Positions 1 to 9,172 of a DNA stretch of 64,000 nt are shown one piece after another (the first letter of the stretch is position 1; each line of letters starts with the position of its first letter). Made by a program: the position numbers and the translations under genes. The DNA is from Lacrimispora celerecrescens. Its GTDB lineage: Bacteria; Bacillota; Clostridia; Lachnospirales; Lachnospiraceae. A model generated the notes under the pieces. The model had not been told where the DNA came from, did no database searches, and saw nothing but the letters and a program-made list of their open reading frames with translations. The stretch spans positions 186,001 through 250,000 of the forward strand of contig NZ_JPME01000012.1 of NCBI RefSeq assembly GCF_000732605.1, in the 5' to 3' direction.

Positions 1-83
1 AGATCAACCAGAAAATCGCAGTAATTTCCGATGAGGTGATTGAAGTTGTTGCAGGAATTCCGATTGTAATGAAAAAGGGATGA
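1..83 (+). CDS. 3' end of an unidentified gene (partial)
   Basis: The frame beginning at base 3 is open from the window edge and ends at TGA 81-83, giving 26 residues that finish in IVMKKG. It is followed at once by a terminator-like hairpin, which supports this being the true end of a gene. Too little is present to name a family; most of the gene lies to the left of the window. Confidence 0.5.
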   Translation, partial: INQKIAVISDEVIEVVAGIPIVMKKG

Positions 84-92
84 TTTCCCAAT

Positions 93-139
93 AATCGTTG
101 TGCGATTACTTGCCGCAGCATTCGCATAACGATTTTTTT
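93..139 (+). terminator. Intrinsic terminator after the partial gene
   Basis: A 12-base arm (AATCGTTGTGCG, 93-104) pairs with CGCATAACGATT (123-134) with one mismatch and runs into a T tract at 133-139. It starts ten bases after the stop codon of the partial gene and would isolate it from the response-regulator gene at 243. Confidence 0.75.
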
Positions 140-191
140 GACGATTAAAATCAGCTGGAAATTTTATCCGGCAGACAAACAGAAAAGAAGC

Positions 192-221
192 TTGAGAAAA
201 TGACAGAGTTTGTTATATAAT
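192..221 (+). promoter_or_regulatory. Probable sigma-A promoter of the first YesN/YesM operon
   Basis: TTGAGA (192-197) and TATAAT (216-221) are separated by 18 bases. Transcription would start near 228, just before the GGAGG ribosome binding site and the ATG at 243. Confidence 0.6.
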
Positions 222-242
222 ATGGCGGGATGGAGGTAAGAC

Positions 243-1880
243 ATGTATAAATTACTGGTTGTGGAAGATGAAAAGGCGATTGCATATGGAATCGCAAACA
301 GCATTGAATGGGAAAAATGGGGATTTGTGATCAGCGGCGTCTGCGGCAATGGAATAGAAGCGCTGGAACAAATAGAAAAAGATAAGCCTCATGTAGTACT
401 TTCCGATATCCGGATGCCGGAAATGGATGGGATGGAGCTGATGCAGCACTTAAATCAGCGTTACCCGGAAATTAAGATCATTATCTTAAGCGGATACAAT
501 GATTTTGAATATTTGCAGATGTCCATTAAAAACCGGGTCATGGAATACTTACTGAAGCCCACGGACCTTGATGAATTTGAAGTGACCTTCCGGAAAATAA
601 AAGAACGTCTTGATGAGGAAGGAAAAAAGGAATTAGAAGAAAAAGAATTAAAGTCAGCCTATGAAGAAAGCAAAAATTTAAAGTTAAGAAGGAAATACAA
701 TGCTTTGATCAAAGGGTATGGCTATCATGAAGAAGAGATGGAAGAAGAATTCTTCCGACAGGGAGAAAACTGGTATGGTGTAATCCTGATCCATCTGGAT
801 GTGCCGAATACGGAAGATAAGAACGCATTCTATCAAGATCAGATAAAGATAGAGAAGATCTTAAATGAAAAGATATTAAATGAGGGGATTGCTGGAACCT
901 ATATCTGGAATTTTGAGGAGAAGATAACCGGGATCTTAAGCTCCGGAGAGGAGCCTAAGGAAGAGGAACTCTATACTTATGTGAGGAACTTGGCAGAAGT
1001 GGTCTTAAAGGAGAGCGGCATTCCCATATATGCCGGCATCAGCAACTTTTATACGGATTTTCAGATGCTTCCCCAGTGCTATGAACAGGCCAAATGCTGT
1101 GCCAGCCAAAAGATCTACAATGAGGAAAAGAATCTGGTCATGACCTATAAGGAAATCCAGGAAGCAGATTTTGATTACTATGCGATTTCCTTTGATACGG
1201 GCCTGATTTTAAAGGAAATCATGGAGCAGGAGGAAAATAAGGCAGAGGACATTTTGAATGGGATTTATTCAGAATTCAAGGGAAAAGTGATTCGGGATTA
1301 TGATTACATTAACCGTCTAAGCCTTGAGATGCTGTTTAACCTATCCCGGGCCTTACTGCGTTATGGCGTTCGTTTAGAAAAGGTGATGAAAAAGCTGGAT
1401 TGCACCTATACGGACATCTATCCCTTAAAAAGTCTCCAGGAGAAAAAGGAATTTGTATCCCGGATCCTTCGGGAGGTTTCCAGGGAAATGGCCGGCATGA
1501 AGGGAGAGTGGAAGAGCCAGAGCAGCCTTGCCCAAAAGATCCGGGAGATCGTGGATGAGGAGTATGATTCCAATCAGATATCCTTAGAATACGTGGGGGC
1601 AAAGGTGCATAAAAACTCTGCTTACATTTCTAAAATATTTAAAAATGAATTTGGTTGCAATTTCAGCGATTATATCATTACAAAGAGGCTGGAAAAAAGC
1701 AAGAAGCTTCTTGCGGATCCAGGGAGGAAAATCTATGAAATTTCCGAGGAAATGGGCTGGGCAGACGTATCCAACTACATTAAACTGTTTAAGAAAAAGT
1801 ATGGGATAAGTCCGAAAGAATACCGGAACATTCTCCAGCCGGAGGGAGGAAATGCAGAGAAAAATCATGAAGATGAATAA
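243..1880 (+). CDS. YesN-type AraC-family response regulator
   Basis: This is a 545-residue two-component response regulator. Residues 1 to about 120 form a receiver domain with the acidic DE pair near the N-terminus, the phospho-acceptor Asp55 in the LSDIRMPEMDG motif and the KPTD lysine. A long middle region of about 300 residues follows, and the C-terminal 100 residues form an AraC-type double helix-turn-helix ending in the typical GISPKEYR. A GGAGG site precedes the ATG. The 3' end overlaps the sensor kinase gene by 29 bases, so the two are co-translated. By analogy with other YesN proteins beside sugar transporters it probably activates the downstream ABC transporter and glycosidase operon; that target is inferred from position only. 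Confidence 0.93.
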   Translation: MYKLLVVEDEKAIAYGIANSIEWEKWGFVISGVCGNGIEALEQIEKDKPHVVLSDIRMPEMDGMELMQHLNQRYPEIKIIILSGYNDFEYLQMSIKNRVMEYLLKPTDLDEFEVTFRKIKERLDEEGKKELEEKELKSAYEESKNLKLRRKYNALIKGYGYHEEEMEEEFFRQGENWYGVILIHLDVPNTEDKNAFYQDQIKIEKILNEKILNEGIAGTYIWNFEEKITGILSSGEEPKEEELYTYVRNLAEVVLKESGIPIYAGISNFYTDFQMLPQCYEQAKCCASQKIYNEEKNLVMTYKEIQEADFDYYAISFDTGLILKEIMEQEENKAEDILNGIYSEFKGKVIRDYDYINRLSLEMLFNLSRALLRYGVRLEKVMKKLDCTYTDIYPLKSLQEKKEFVSRILREVSREMAGMKGEWKSQSSLAQKIREIVDEEYDSNQISLEYVGAKVHKNSAYISKIFKNEFGCNFSDYIITKRLEKSKKLLADPGRKIYEISEEMGWADVSNYIKLFKKKYGISPKEYRNILQPEGGNAEKNHEDE

Positions 1881-3744
1881 GGGAAAGGGGCAGGCAAAGA
1901 AACGGAATATCGGTTTAAAGCGCAGGATGCTCTATGGCATTCTCCAGGTGCTGATTCCGGTTGTGGTTATTATCACAATACTGTTCTGGCATACGCGCAA
2001 GGTAATGAAACAGGAGTATATGCGAACGACTCAGAGCCGGGTCACGGATATTACCAATAAGATTGATGCAAAGATTCAGGACATTTACAGTGTTTCCGAC
2101 AATTTTGCGGCCAATGACCAGTTGAATAAATATATTGAAAAAGAATATTCTCCCACGGAGCCGATGTATAAGAAGCTTGACATTGTGAGGATTTACACCA
2201 ACATATTCGGCGCTTATGATATGTTGAACCAGCGGGCAAGGATCAGCGCCATGTACACATACAAGGGAGAGTTATTTAATTTTCTGGACCCTAATAATGA
2301 TACAGAGGAAGTGATCAAGAAGCTTCAGGCTATGAACATTGAGGATCCTGATCTTCTGATGAAATTCCGCTGGTATCCCCTTCAGGACAATTTCCTCCTC
2401 AGTGATCAGCCGGGGGAGGTCAGGGATAGAAAGGCTGTTATGGGCATCCGAAGGATCTATTCCTGGGAAAAAGGAAGATATGAATGTGTGCAGGTATTTG
2501 CCATAAAAGAGCGGGAAGTCTATGAGCAATACAAGGAACTAGCAGAATCCATACCAGGTGATATCTATGTAATCACAGGAGACGGCAGACTGATTTCCTC
2601 CAGCAATGAAAAGGCCGTGGAGGCAGGAACCATATCTGAGAAACTGAAAAATGAATTACTGGAACAGACAGGTGATTTAAAAGATGGGTGGGCTGCTTTG
2701 GGAAATCAAATGATCCAGGTAAAGACTTCCGATGTAAATGACTGGAAGATCGTTATGGTGGTTCCTGTAAAAGCTGTCACAAAGGAAGTGGATGTGCTGT
2801 ACTACAGGATTTTCCTGGTTATGGTGGCATGTGTGGGCTTTTGTGCCATGATGATCTTATATTTATACAAGAGCTTTATGGATCCCATCGGAAAGCTTAA
2901 CATCTCTATGAAAGAGGTGTATGGCGGAAATTTAAACGCCTATGTTGACGTGAAACAGAAAAATGAAGTGGGAGACATGATCCGCTATTACAATTCCATG
3001 CTGGAACGGATCAATACCAATATTATTGAAAAACTGCAGTCTGACCGGAAGAAAAAGGAGTTGGAGCTGGAAGTGCTCATGAGCCAGATCAATCCCCATT
3101 TTCTCTATAACACCCTGGAGAATATCGTATGGATGTCCACTGAGGCGGGAAGGCCGGACATTGGGCGTACGGCAGCTTCTCTTGGCCGGATGTACCGCTT
3201 ATCCATAAACGGAGGGCAGGTGATCGTCCCAATGGAGCATGAGATCGAGCATCTTATGGCCTATGTAAAGATTCAGAAAAACCGCTATAAGGATGAATTT
3301 GAATTCGACCTTCGGACGGACATGCGGCAGATCCATGAACTGTTTTCCCTGAAAATAATATTGCAGCCGGTGGTGGAAAATTCCTTCCTGTACGGAATGA
3401 CAGGCCTAAAGCATCCCATGATCATCCATCTTACGGTCAAAGAAAAAGGCCAATGGGTTATGATAAAAGTTATGGATAATGGCCGTGGAATGGACCGGGA
3501 GAAATTAGGGGAAATACGGGATCAGATCCGTTTTGGAAGAACAGGAAAAGAAGAGGAAGAGCAAAACCGGCGCAGCAGCGGAATCGGTCTTCACAGCGTA
3601 GAATCACGGATCAAGCTGTATTTTGGGGTGGACCGGGCTGTTTCCATCTACAGCAAAAAGGATGTAGGAACCCTCACCGTCATACGGATCCCAAGAATTA
3701 CCGTTGAGGATATTGATGAGCATGGCAATTTAAAGGAAAAATAA
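1852..3744 (+). CDS. YesM-type sensor histidine kinase
   Basis: A 630-residue membrane sensor kinase and partner of the overlapping response regulator. A transmembrane segment lies near residues 28-47, an extracellular sensing region of about 260 residues follows, and a second transmembrane segment near 314-335 leads into a HAMP linker. The His_kinase motif SQINPHFLYN contains the phospho-acceptor His416, and an ATPase domain follows with the N box LQPVVENS and the glycine motif DNGRGM. A GGGAGG site just before ATG 1852 supports this start, although in-frame ATGs at 1867 and 1873 are also possible. It should sense an extracellular sugar, directly or through a binding protein. The ligand cannot be read from the sequence. 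Confidence 0.92.
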   Translation: MQRKIMKMNKGKGQAKKRNIGLKRRMLYGILQVLIPVVVIITILFWHTRKVMKQEYMRTTQSRVTDITNKIDAKIQDIYSVSDNFAANDQLNKYIEKEYSPTEPMYKKLDIVRIYTNIFGAYDMLNQRARISAMYTYKGELFNFLDPNNDTEEVIKKLQAMNIEDPDLLMKFRWYPLQDNFLLSDQPGEVRDRKAVMGIRRIYSWEKGRYECVQVFAIKEREVYEQYKELAESIPGDIYVITGDGRLISSSNEKAVEAGTISEKLKNELLEQTGDLKDGWAALGNQMIQVKTSDVNDWKIVMVVPVKAVTKEVDVLYYRIFLVMVACVGFCAMMILYLYKSFMDPIGKLNISMKEVYGGNLNAYVDVKQKNEVGDMIRYYNSMLERINTNIIEKLQSDRKKKELELEVLMSQINPHFLYNTLENIVWMSTEAGRPDIGRTAASLGRMYRLSINGGQVIVPMEHEIEHLMAYVKIQKNRYKDEFEFDLRTDMRQIHELFSLKIILQPVVENSFLYGMTGLKHPMIIHLTVKEKGQWVMIKVMDNGRGMDREKLGEIRDQIRFGRTGKEEEEQNRRSSGIGLHSVESRIKLYFGVDRAVSIYSKKDVGTLTVIRIPRITVEDIDEHGNLKEK

Positions 3745-3889
3745 ATAAAACAAGGTAAAAAGCGAAAATAACCAACAAATACAAAAATCGCCCTATGTTT
3801 ATTAGGAAAAAATCCGTTAGAATAGAAGTAGGAGAAAGGTTATATCCCATAAGACTTTCTCCTTAAAATAAAAAGCGAGAGGCAGGCCT

Positions 3890-4813
3890 ATGAACAAGGA
3901 AAAAAAACCAATATCCAAAACGAAAGAAAAGACATCAATAGCCCAGAAAAAAGAAGACAGGTATGGGTGGTTGTTTATTTCTCCCTACCTGATTTTTTTC
4001 ACTGTTTTTACCGGCATTCCTTTTGTTATTGCAATTGTGATGTCGTTCTTAAACGTGAAATATATTACCAGGTTGGATAACCTTAAATTTGTGGGGTTAC
4101 AAAATTTCATAAAAATATTCACTAACAAGGAGATCTTAAATTCCCTGTTAAGAACCTTTCAATACTCCCTGGTTTATGTACCGGTCATTATGATCCTTGG
4201 GTTTGTGCTGGCATTTATGTTAAACAACGGGATCTATATGAAGAAAGCAATGCGTTCCTTGGTATTTATGCCTTATGTATCCAACATGGTGGCTGTAGCC
4301 GTAATTTTTAAGGTTTTGCTTGGGAATAACAGTCCCATGATCATTGCGTTAAGAAATATGGGATTTAACCCACCCCTTCTTTTACAGAGCTTAAAGCTGG
4401 CGCTTCCTACAGTTGCCATGATCTCCGTATGGAAGAGTGTGGGCCTTAATATGGTGGTTTATCTTGGTGCTTTGCAGGAGGTGCCCTCTGAGCTCTTAGA
4501 AGCGGCACAAATCGACGGAGCAACAAAATGGCAGAGGGTTCGCAACATTATCATTCCGATGATTTCTCCTACCACCTTTTTCCTCTTAATTAGCTCCATT
4601 ATTGGTTCCTTCCAGAACTTTACCTGCATACAGGCCCTTACCGAGGGAGGTCCGGGACAGGCGACCACGGTTATGGCCGTAAACATTGTCCGTACTGCAT
4701 TTACGAAATATGAGACCAGTCTGGCAAGCGCAATGGCTTTTGTCATGTTTGTGATTGTTATGATCGTAACTCTTATTCAGTGGCGCGGACAGAAAAAATG
4801 GGTTAATTATTAA
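3890..4813 (+). CDS. Sugar ABC transporter permease, UgpA/LacF type
   Basis: A 307-residue inner-membrane permease of the carbohydrate CUT1 family. A basic cytoplasmic N-terminus precedes about six hydrophobic helices. The ATPase-contact EAA loop is visible from about residue 204 (EAAQIDGATKWQR). It is followed after 13 bases by a second permease. The matching binding protein is probably the lipoprotein at 10715. No ATPase is encoded in this locus, so a shared MsmK/UgpC-type ATPase elsewhere is likely, as is common for clostridial sugar importers. The neighbouring GH112, GH88 and GH29 enzymes suggest an oligosaccharide substrate. Confidence 0.92.
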   Translation: MNKEKKPISKTKEKTSIAQKKEDRYGWLFISPYLIFFTVFTGIPFVIAIVMSFLNVKYITRLDNLKFVGLQNFIKIFTNKEILNSLLRTFQYSLVYVPVIMILGFVLAFMLNNGIYMKKAMRSLVFMPYVSNMVAVAVIFKVLLGNNSPMIIALRNMGFNPPLLLQSLKLALPTVAMISVWKSVGLNMVVYLGALQEVPSELLEAAQIDGATKWQRVRNIIIPMISPTTFFLLISSIIGSFQNFTCIQALTEGGPGQATTVMAVNIVRTAFTKYETSLASAMAFVMFVIVMIVTLIQWRGQKKWVNY

Positions 4814-4826
4814 GGGAGGAAATTCA

Positions 4827-5660
4827 ATGAAAAGCAAAAAGAAAAGTATAAAGATAGCACTTACAGTTTTTATCCTGTTAATCGGGCTGGCATCAAATTT
4901 TCCGTTTCTGTTCATGATCTCCTCTTCCTTTAAGGTCAGCGGAGAGGTCATGAAGTTTCCATGGCATTTGATTCCGGATAACCCCACCATGATGAACTTT
5001 AAAGCATTGTTTACAAACGGCATTTATAACTTCCAGAAATGGTATTTTAATACGGTGGTCATGACGGCTCTTACCATTGCAATCAAGATATTCTTCGTAA
5101 GCTTTACGGCATATGGATTTGCAAGAATTAAATTTAGGGGAAAAGACGCAATCTTTCTCGTACTCTTATCAGCTATGATGATCCCCGGCGACATCATGAT
5201 CATACCAAGATACATGATCTTTAAAAATCTACATATTCTGGATAGCATGTGGGCACTGATCCTGCCAAGCTGTGTGGATGTGTATTTTGTATTCCTTCTG
5301 CGCCAGTCCTTTATTTCGATTCCGGATTCCATCAGTGAAGCGGCAAAAATTGACGGCTGCAGCCATTTAAAAATTTATTGGAAAATTATTTTCCCATTGG
5401 CAAAACCGGCCATTGCGACCATGGCTCTGTTTTCCTTTACCTGGTCCTGGAATGACTATATGGGACCGTATCTGTACATTTCAACTATGGATAAGCAGAT
5501 GCTGTCCGTTGGAGTGAAGCTGTTTTCCTCCGGACTGATCCAGGATTACGGAGCTCAGATGGCAGCAGCAACAGTAGTTCTGTTACCGATTTTGGTTGCC
5601 TTCCTGTTCTGCCAGAAATTTTTCATCGAAGGCGTTGCTTCCTCCGGTGTAAAGGGATAA
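4827..5660 (+). CDS. Sugar ABC transporter permease, UgpE/LacG type
   Basis: A 277-residue second permease of the same CUT1 importer. The N-terminal hydrophobic helix LTVFILLIGLASNFPF is followed by five more, with the EAA loop EAAKIDGCSHLKIYWK from about residue 171. The C-terminus FIEGVASSGVKG is typical of this subfamily. An AGGGAGG site lies shortly before the ATG. It should pair with the preceding permease to form the membrane channel, powered by an ATPase encoded elsewhere. Confidence 0.93.
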   Translation: MKSKKKSIKIALTVFILLIGLASNFPFLFMISSSFKVSGEVMKFPWHLIPDNPTMMNFKALFTNGIYNFQKWYFNTVVMTALTIAIKIFFVSFTAYGFARIKFRGKDAIFLVLLSAMMIPGDIMIIPRYMIFKNLHILDSMWALILPSCVDVYFVFLLRQSFISIPDSISEAAKIDGCSHLKIYWKIIFPLAKPAIATMALFSFTWSWNDYMGPYLYISTMDKQMLSVGVKLFSSGLIQDYGAQMAAATVVLLPILVAFLFCQKFFIEGVASSGVKG

Positions 5661-5726
5661 TAAGAATATCGGGTGCGAAAAAACAACCTGAAAATTAAAA
5701 AGGAATGAAAAGAAAGGGGATATAAA

Positions 5727-7892
5727 ATGGAAAAAAAACTTACCGGAAGAGTGACTGTTCCCACTGATGTGGATATGATTCAGGAGACAAAAGAGATTGC
5801 AAAACGATGGGGAGCCGACGCTCTGCGGGATTGTGACGGGACAAATATGCCGGATGAGCTTAAGAAGATGCCCGTAAAGATCTACTCCACCTATTACACC
5901 ACCAGAAAGGACAACGAATGGGCAAATGCGAACCCGGATGAAGTCCAGCAGGTATATTTGATGACGGAATTCTATACGGCTATGGAGGAGGGAGAGCTTC
6001 GCATCCCAATAATGAAGCATCTGTATAAAGATCAGTTAAAGCCCAACACCCTTCACGACATCAAACGCTGGTGGGAGGTCGTAGACCGTACAACAGGTGA
6101 GCCCTTAGCTGCCGATGCATGGGGATATGATGAAAATACCCGGGAAGTTATGATCTTCAATCCGGAGCGGTATCACGATTATACGGTAAGTTTCCTGGCG
6201 TTTATCATCTGGGATCCTGTTCATATGTATAATTTCATTACCAATGACTGGCAGGATGTGGAGCATCAGATCACCTTTGACGTGCGCCAGCCAAAGACCC
6301 AGAGCCACGTGATCGATAAATTAACCCGCTGGATGGAGGAAAATCCGGACAGCAATGTGGTGCGTTTTACAACGTTTTTCCATCAGTTCACCCTTGTATT
6401 TAATGAATATGCAAAAGAAAAATTCGTTGACTGGTTTGGCTACAGCGCCAGTGTCAGCCCTTATATTTTAGAGCAGTTTGAAAAAGAAGTGGGTTACCCC
6501 TTCCGTCCGGAATATATCATTGACCAGGGATATCATAACAATACCAACCGGGTGCCCTCTAAGGAATTCCGCGATTTCCAGGAGTTCCAGCAGAGAGAGG
6601 TATCAAAGCTCATGAAGGTTCTTGTGGATATCTGCCACGATCACGGCAAGGAAGCCATGATGTTTTTGGGAGATCACTGGATCGGAACAGAACCATTTGG
6701 AGAGTATTTTAAAAACGTAGGAGTGGATGCAGTTGTTGGAAGTGTGGGTAACGGCACCACCCTTCGCCTGATTTCCGATATTCCGGGAGTAAACTATACA
6801 GAAGGACGCTTTTTACCTTATTTCTTCCCTGATGTATTCTGTGAAGGCGGAGATCCGATCAAGGAGGCAAAGGTAAACTGGGTGACAGCAAGGCGAGCCA
6901 TCTTAAGGAAACCGGTGGATCGGATCGGATATGGCGGTTACTTAAAGCTGGCATTGGAATTCCCTGATTTTATCCAGTACATTGAAGAAGTATGCGATGA
7001 GTTCCGTCTTCTTTATGAAAATGTGGGAGGTCAAAGCCCATACAGCCACTTTAAAGTAGGAGTGCTGAATTCCTGGGGAAAGATCCGTTCCTGGGGAACT
7101 CATATGGTAGCTCATGCCATTGATTATAAGCAGACTTATTCTTATGCCGGAGTGCTGGAAGCCTTAAGCGGAATGCCATTTGACGTAGAATTCATAAGTT
7201 TTGAGGATGTGATCGCAGATCCGGATGTGTTAAAGAAATGCAAGGTAGTCATCAATGTTGGCGATGCCTATACAGCTCCAAGCGGCGGGGCCTACTGGAC
7301 CAATCCGAAAGTCAGCAGCGCTGTAAAAGCTTTTGTAGCCCAGGGCGGCGGATTGATCGGAGTGGGAGAGCCTACTGCCTGTGAATATCAGGGCCGGTAT
7401 TTTACCCTGGCAAATGTGCTGGGCGTAAATAAAGAAGTGGGCTTTTCTATGTCAACAGATAAATATAACTGGGAAGAACACAGCCATTTTATTACAGAGG
7501 AATCCCCTGAAACCATTGATTTTGGGGAAGGGATGAAGAACATCTATGCACTTTCCGAAGCGGAGATCTTAAAAAAGGACGGGGAAGATGTGCAGATGGC
7601 TGTCAACAGCTTCGGAGACGGAAGAAGCGTATATATCAGCGGAATCCCTTATTCTTTTGAGAATTCCAGAATGCTTTACCGGGCGATCTTCTGGGCCGCA
7701 GGCATGGAGCAGGAGATGAAGAAATGGTATAGCAGCAACTACAATGTAGAAGTCAATTATTATCCGGCTACAGGAAAATATTGTATTGTTAACAACACGT
7801 ATGAGCCTCAGGAAACCGTGATTTATGATGGAAAAGGCCAGGCCCGCTCCATGCAGTTAAAGGCAAATGATATTTTGTGGTTTTCATTTTAA
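5727..7892 (+). CDS. GH112 1,3-beta-galactosyl-N-acetylhexosamine phosphorylase
   Basis: A 721-residue cytoplasmic phosphorylase of family GH112. These enzymes split galacto-N-biose or lacto-N-biose with phosphate into galactose-1-phosphate and N-acetylhexosamine; some relatives instead act on galactosyl-1,4-rhamnose. Recognisable stretches are WGADALRDCDGT, EVVDRTTGEPL, IIWDPVHMYNFITNDW, VVRFTTFFHQFTLVFNEY and MFLGDHWIGTEP. The last carries the predicted acid catalyst Asp316, matching Asp313 of the Bifidobacterium longum enzyme as I remember it. Length matches the family. It follows the permeases, so the imported disaccharide would be phosphorolysed inside the cell, saving ATP. I favour galacto-N-biose/lacto-N-biose over galactosyl-rhamnose from overall resemblance, but substrate assignment needs assay. 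Confidence 0.88.
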   Translation: MEKKLTGRVTVPTDVDMIQETKEIAKRWGADALRDCDGTNMPDELKKMPVKIYSTYYTTRKDNEWANANPDEVQQVYLMTEFYTAMEEGELRIPIMKHLYKDQLKPNTLHDIKRWWEVVDRTTGEPLAADAWGYDENTREVMIFNPERYHDYTVSFLAFIIWDPVHMYNFITNDWQDVEHQITFDVRQPKTQSHVIDKLTRWMEENPDSNVVRFTTFFHQFTLVFNEYAKEKFVDWFGYSASVSPYILEQFEKEVGYPFRPEYIIDQGYHNNTNRVPSKEFRDFQEFQQREVSKLMKVLVDICHDHGKEAMMFLGDHWIGTEPFGEYFKNVGVDAVVGSVGNGTTLRLISDIPGVNYTEGRFLPYFFPDVFCEGGDPIKEAKVNWVTARRAILRKPVDRIGYGGYLKLALEFPDFIQYIEEVCDEFRLLYENVGGQSPYSHFKVGVLNSWGKIRSWGTHMVAHAIDYKQTYSYAGVLEALSGMPFDVEFISFEDVIADPDVLKKCKVVINVGDAYTAPSGGAYWTNPKVSSAVKAFVAQGGGLIGVGEPTACEYQGRYFTLANVLGVNKEVGFSMSTDKYNWEEHSHFITEESPETIDFGEGMKNIYALSEAEILKKDGEDVQMAVNSFGDGRSVYISGIPYSFENSRMLYRAIFWAAGMEQEMKKWYSSNYNVEVNYYPATGKYCIVNNTYEPQETVIYDGKGQARSMQLKANDILWFSF

Positions 7893-7984
7893 CCTCATCA
7901 AGCAGCGAAGCGGATTGCAAGTATCCGATTGACATCCGAATGAATCAAGCGGATATGCAAGATTAGAAAGGGCCCGTTATTATT

Positions 7985-9172
7985 ATGCAGACAAAGGAAA
8001 CACTTGAAACATATGAGGCGATCACCATAGAGGAAGCGCACCATGCGCTGGATCATGTGGTTGCCCGGATTAGAAATAACATTTCGAAATTTCATGACAG
8101 TTTCCCGGGGGCAAGCAGTATAAACCAGATATATCCTGCCATAGAAAACAATGACTGGACCAATGGATTTTGGACTGGACAGCTGTGGCTTGCATATGAA
8201 CAGACAAAGGAGGCGGCTTTTAAGGAAGCCGCCCTTTATAAAGTCCCAAGCTTCCGGGAACGACTGATCGAAAGAATTGTGGTAGACCATCATGATATGG
8301 GATTTTTATATACCCCCTCTTGTGTGGCTGCTTATAAACTTACCGGTGACAATCTGGCAAGGGAAACTGCTCTGATGGCAGCTGATAACCTGATGGGACG
8401 GTTTCAGGATAAGGGAGAATTCTTTCAGGCCTGGGGAAAGCTGGGGGATCCGAAAGAATACCGGTTAATTATTGACTGTCTATTAAATATGCCCCTGTTA
8501 TTTTGGGCGTCAGAGGAAACAAAGGATTCAAAATACAGGGAAACTGCACTTCGCCATATTCGGACCAGCATGAACTATGTAGTCCGCGAAGATTCTTCCA
8601 CATACCACACCTACTATTTTGATCCGGAGACAGGAAATCCGGTCCGGGGAGTAACGGCTCAAGGATATAGAGACGGTTCCATATGGGCCAGAGGCCAGGC
8701 ATGGGGAATCTATGGTTCGGCAATCGCTTATAAATATTGTCCTGATCCAATGTACATAGATAGCTTTCGTAAGATTACCGCATGCTTTCTGGAGCATTTA
8801 CCAAAGGATCTGGTACCTTACTGGGATTTTGACTTTACCGATGGCAGTACGGAACCAAGAGATTCATCTTCCGCAGCAATCGCAGCCTGCGGAATGCTTG
8901 AAATGGCAAAATATTTAGAACCGAATGAAGCAAAGGAACTGCTGCAAAACGCAAAACGTTTAATAAAGGCACTGACAAAGCACTGTTTGTACCATTCCGG
9001 TGAAGATACCAACGGAATTCTGCTTCATTCCACCTATGCCAAATGTTCTCCATACAACACGGTAAAGGATAGCGGCGTTGATGAATGTACTATGGGGGGA
9101 TTATTTTTATACAGAAGCACTTGTTCGGATCATAGGACAGTGGAAGGTCTACTGGTAGGAAAGAGAGTATAA
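7985..9172 (+). CDS. GH88 unsaturated glucuronyl hydrolase-like enzyme
   Basis: A 395-residue predicted (alpha/alpha)6-barrel enzyme without a signal peptide, so cytoplasmic. The family removes the unsaturated uronic acid left at the non-reducing end by polysaccharide lyases, for example from glycosaminoglycan disaccharides. Typical motifs are NDWTNGFWTGQLWLAYE, HHDMGFLYTPS with Asp104, RLIIDCLLNMPLLFWAS with Asp164, and YRDGSIWARGQAWGIYG. Asp104 and Asp164 correspond to the two aspartates important for hydration-type catalysis in Bacillus UGL. The stop codon abuts the ATG of the next gene, so the two are translated together. No lyase is encoded nearby, so the product would have to arrive already cut. 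GH105 was considered, but the motifs fit GH88 better. Confidence 0.85.
   Translation: MQTKETLETYEAITIEEAHHALDHVVARIRNNISKFHDSFPGASSINQIYPAIENNDWTNGFWTGQLWLAYEQTKEAAFKEAALYKVPSFRERLIERIVVDHHDMGFLYTPSCVAAYKLTGDNLARETALMAADNLMGRFQDKGEFFQAWGKLGDPKEYRLIIDCLLNMPLLFWASEETKDSKYRETALRHIRTSMNYVVREDSSTYHTYYFDPETGNPVRGVTAQGYRDGSIWARGQAWGIYGSAIAYKYCPDPMYIDSFRKITACFLEHLPKDLVPYWDFDFTDGSTEPRDSSSAAIAACGMLEMAKYLEPNEAKELLQNAKRLIKALTKHCLYHSGEDTNGILLHSTYAKCSPYNTVKDSGVDECTMGGLFLYRSTCSDHRTVEGLLVGKRV

Noticed and set aside
7893-7984. Inverted CGGAT/ATCCG repeats between the GH112 and GH88 genes as a terminator
   Set aside because: Arms are only five bases, no T run follows, and the genes appear to be in one operon.
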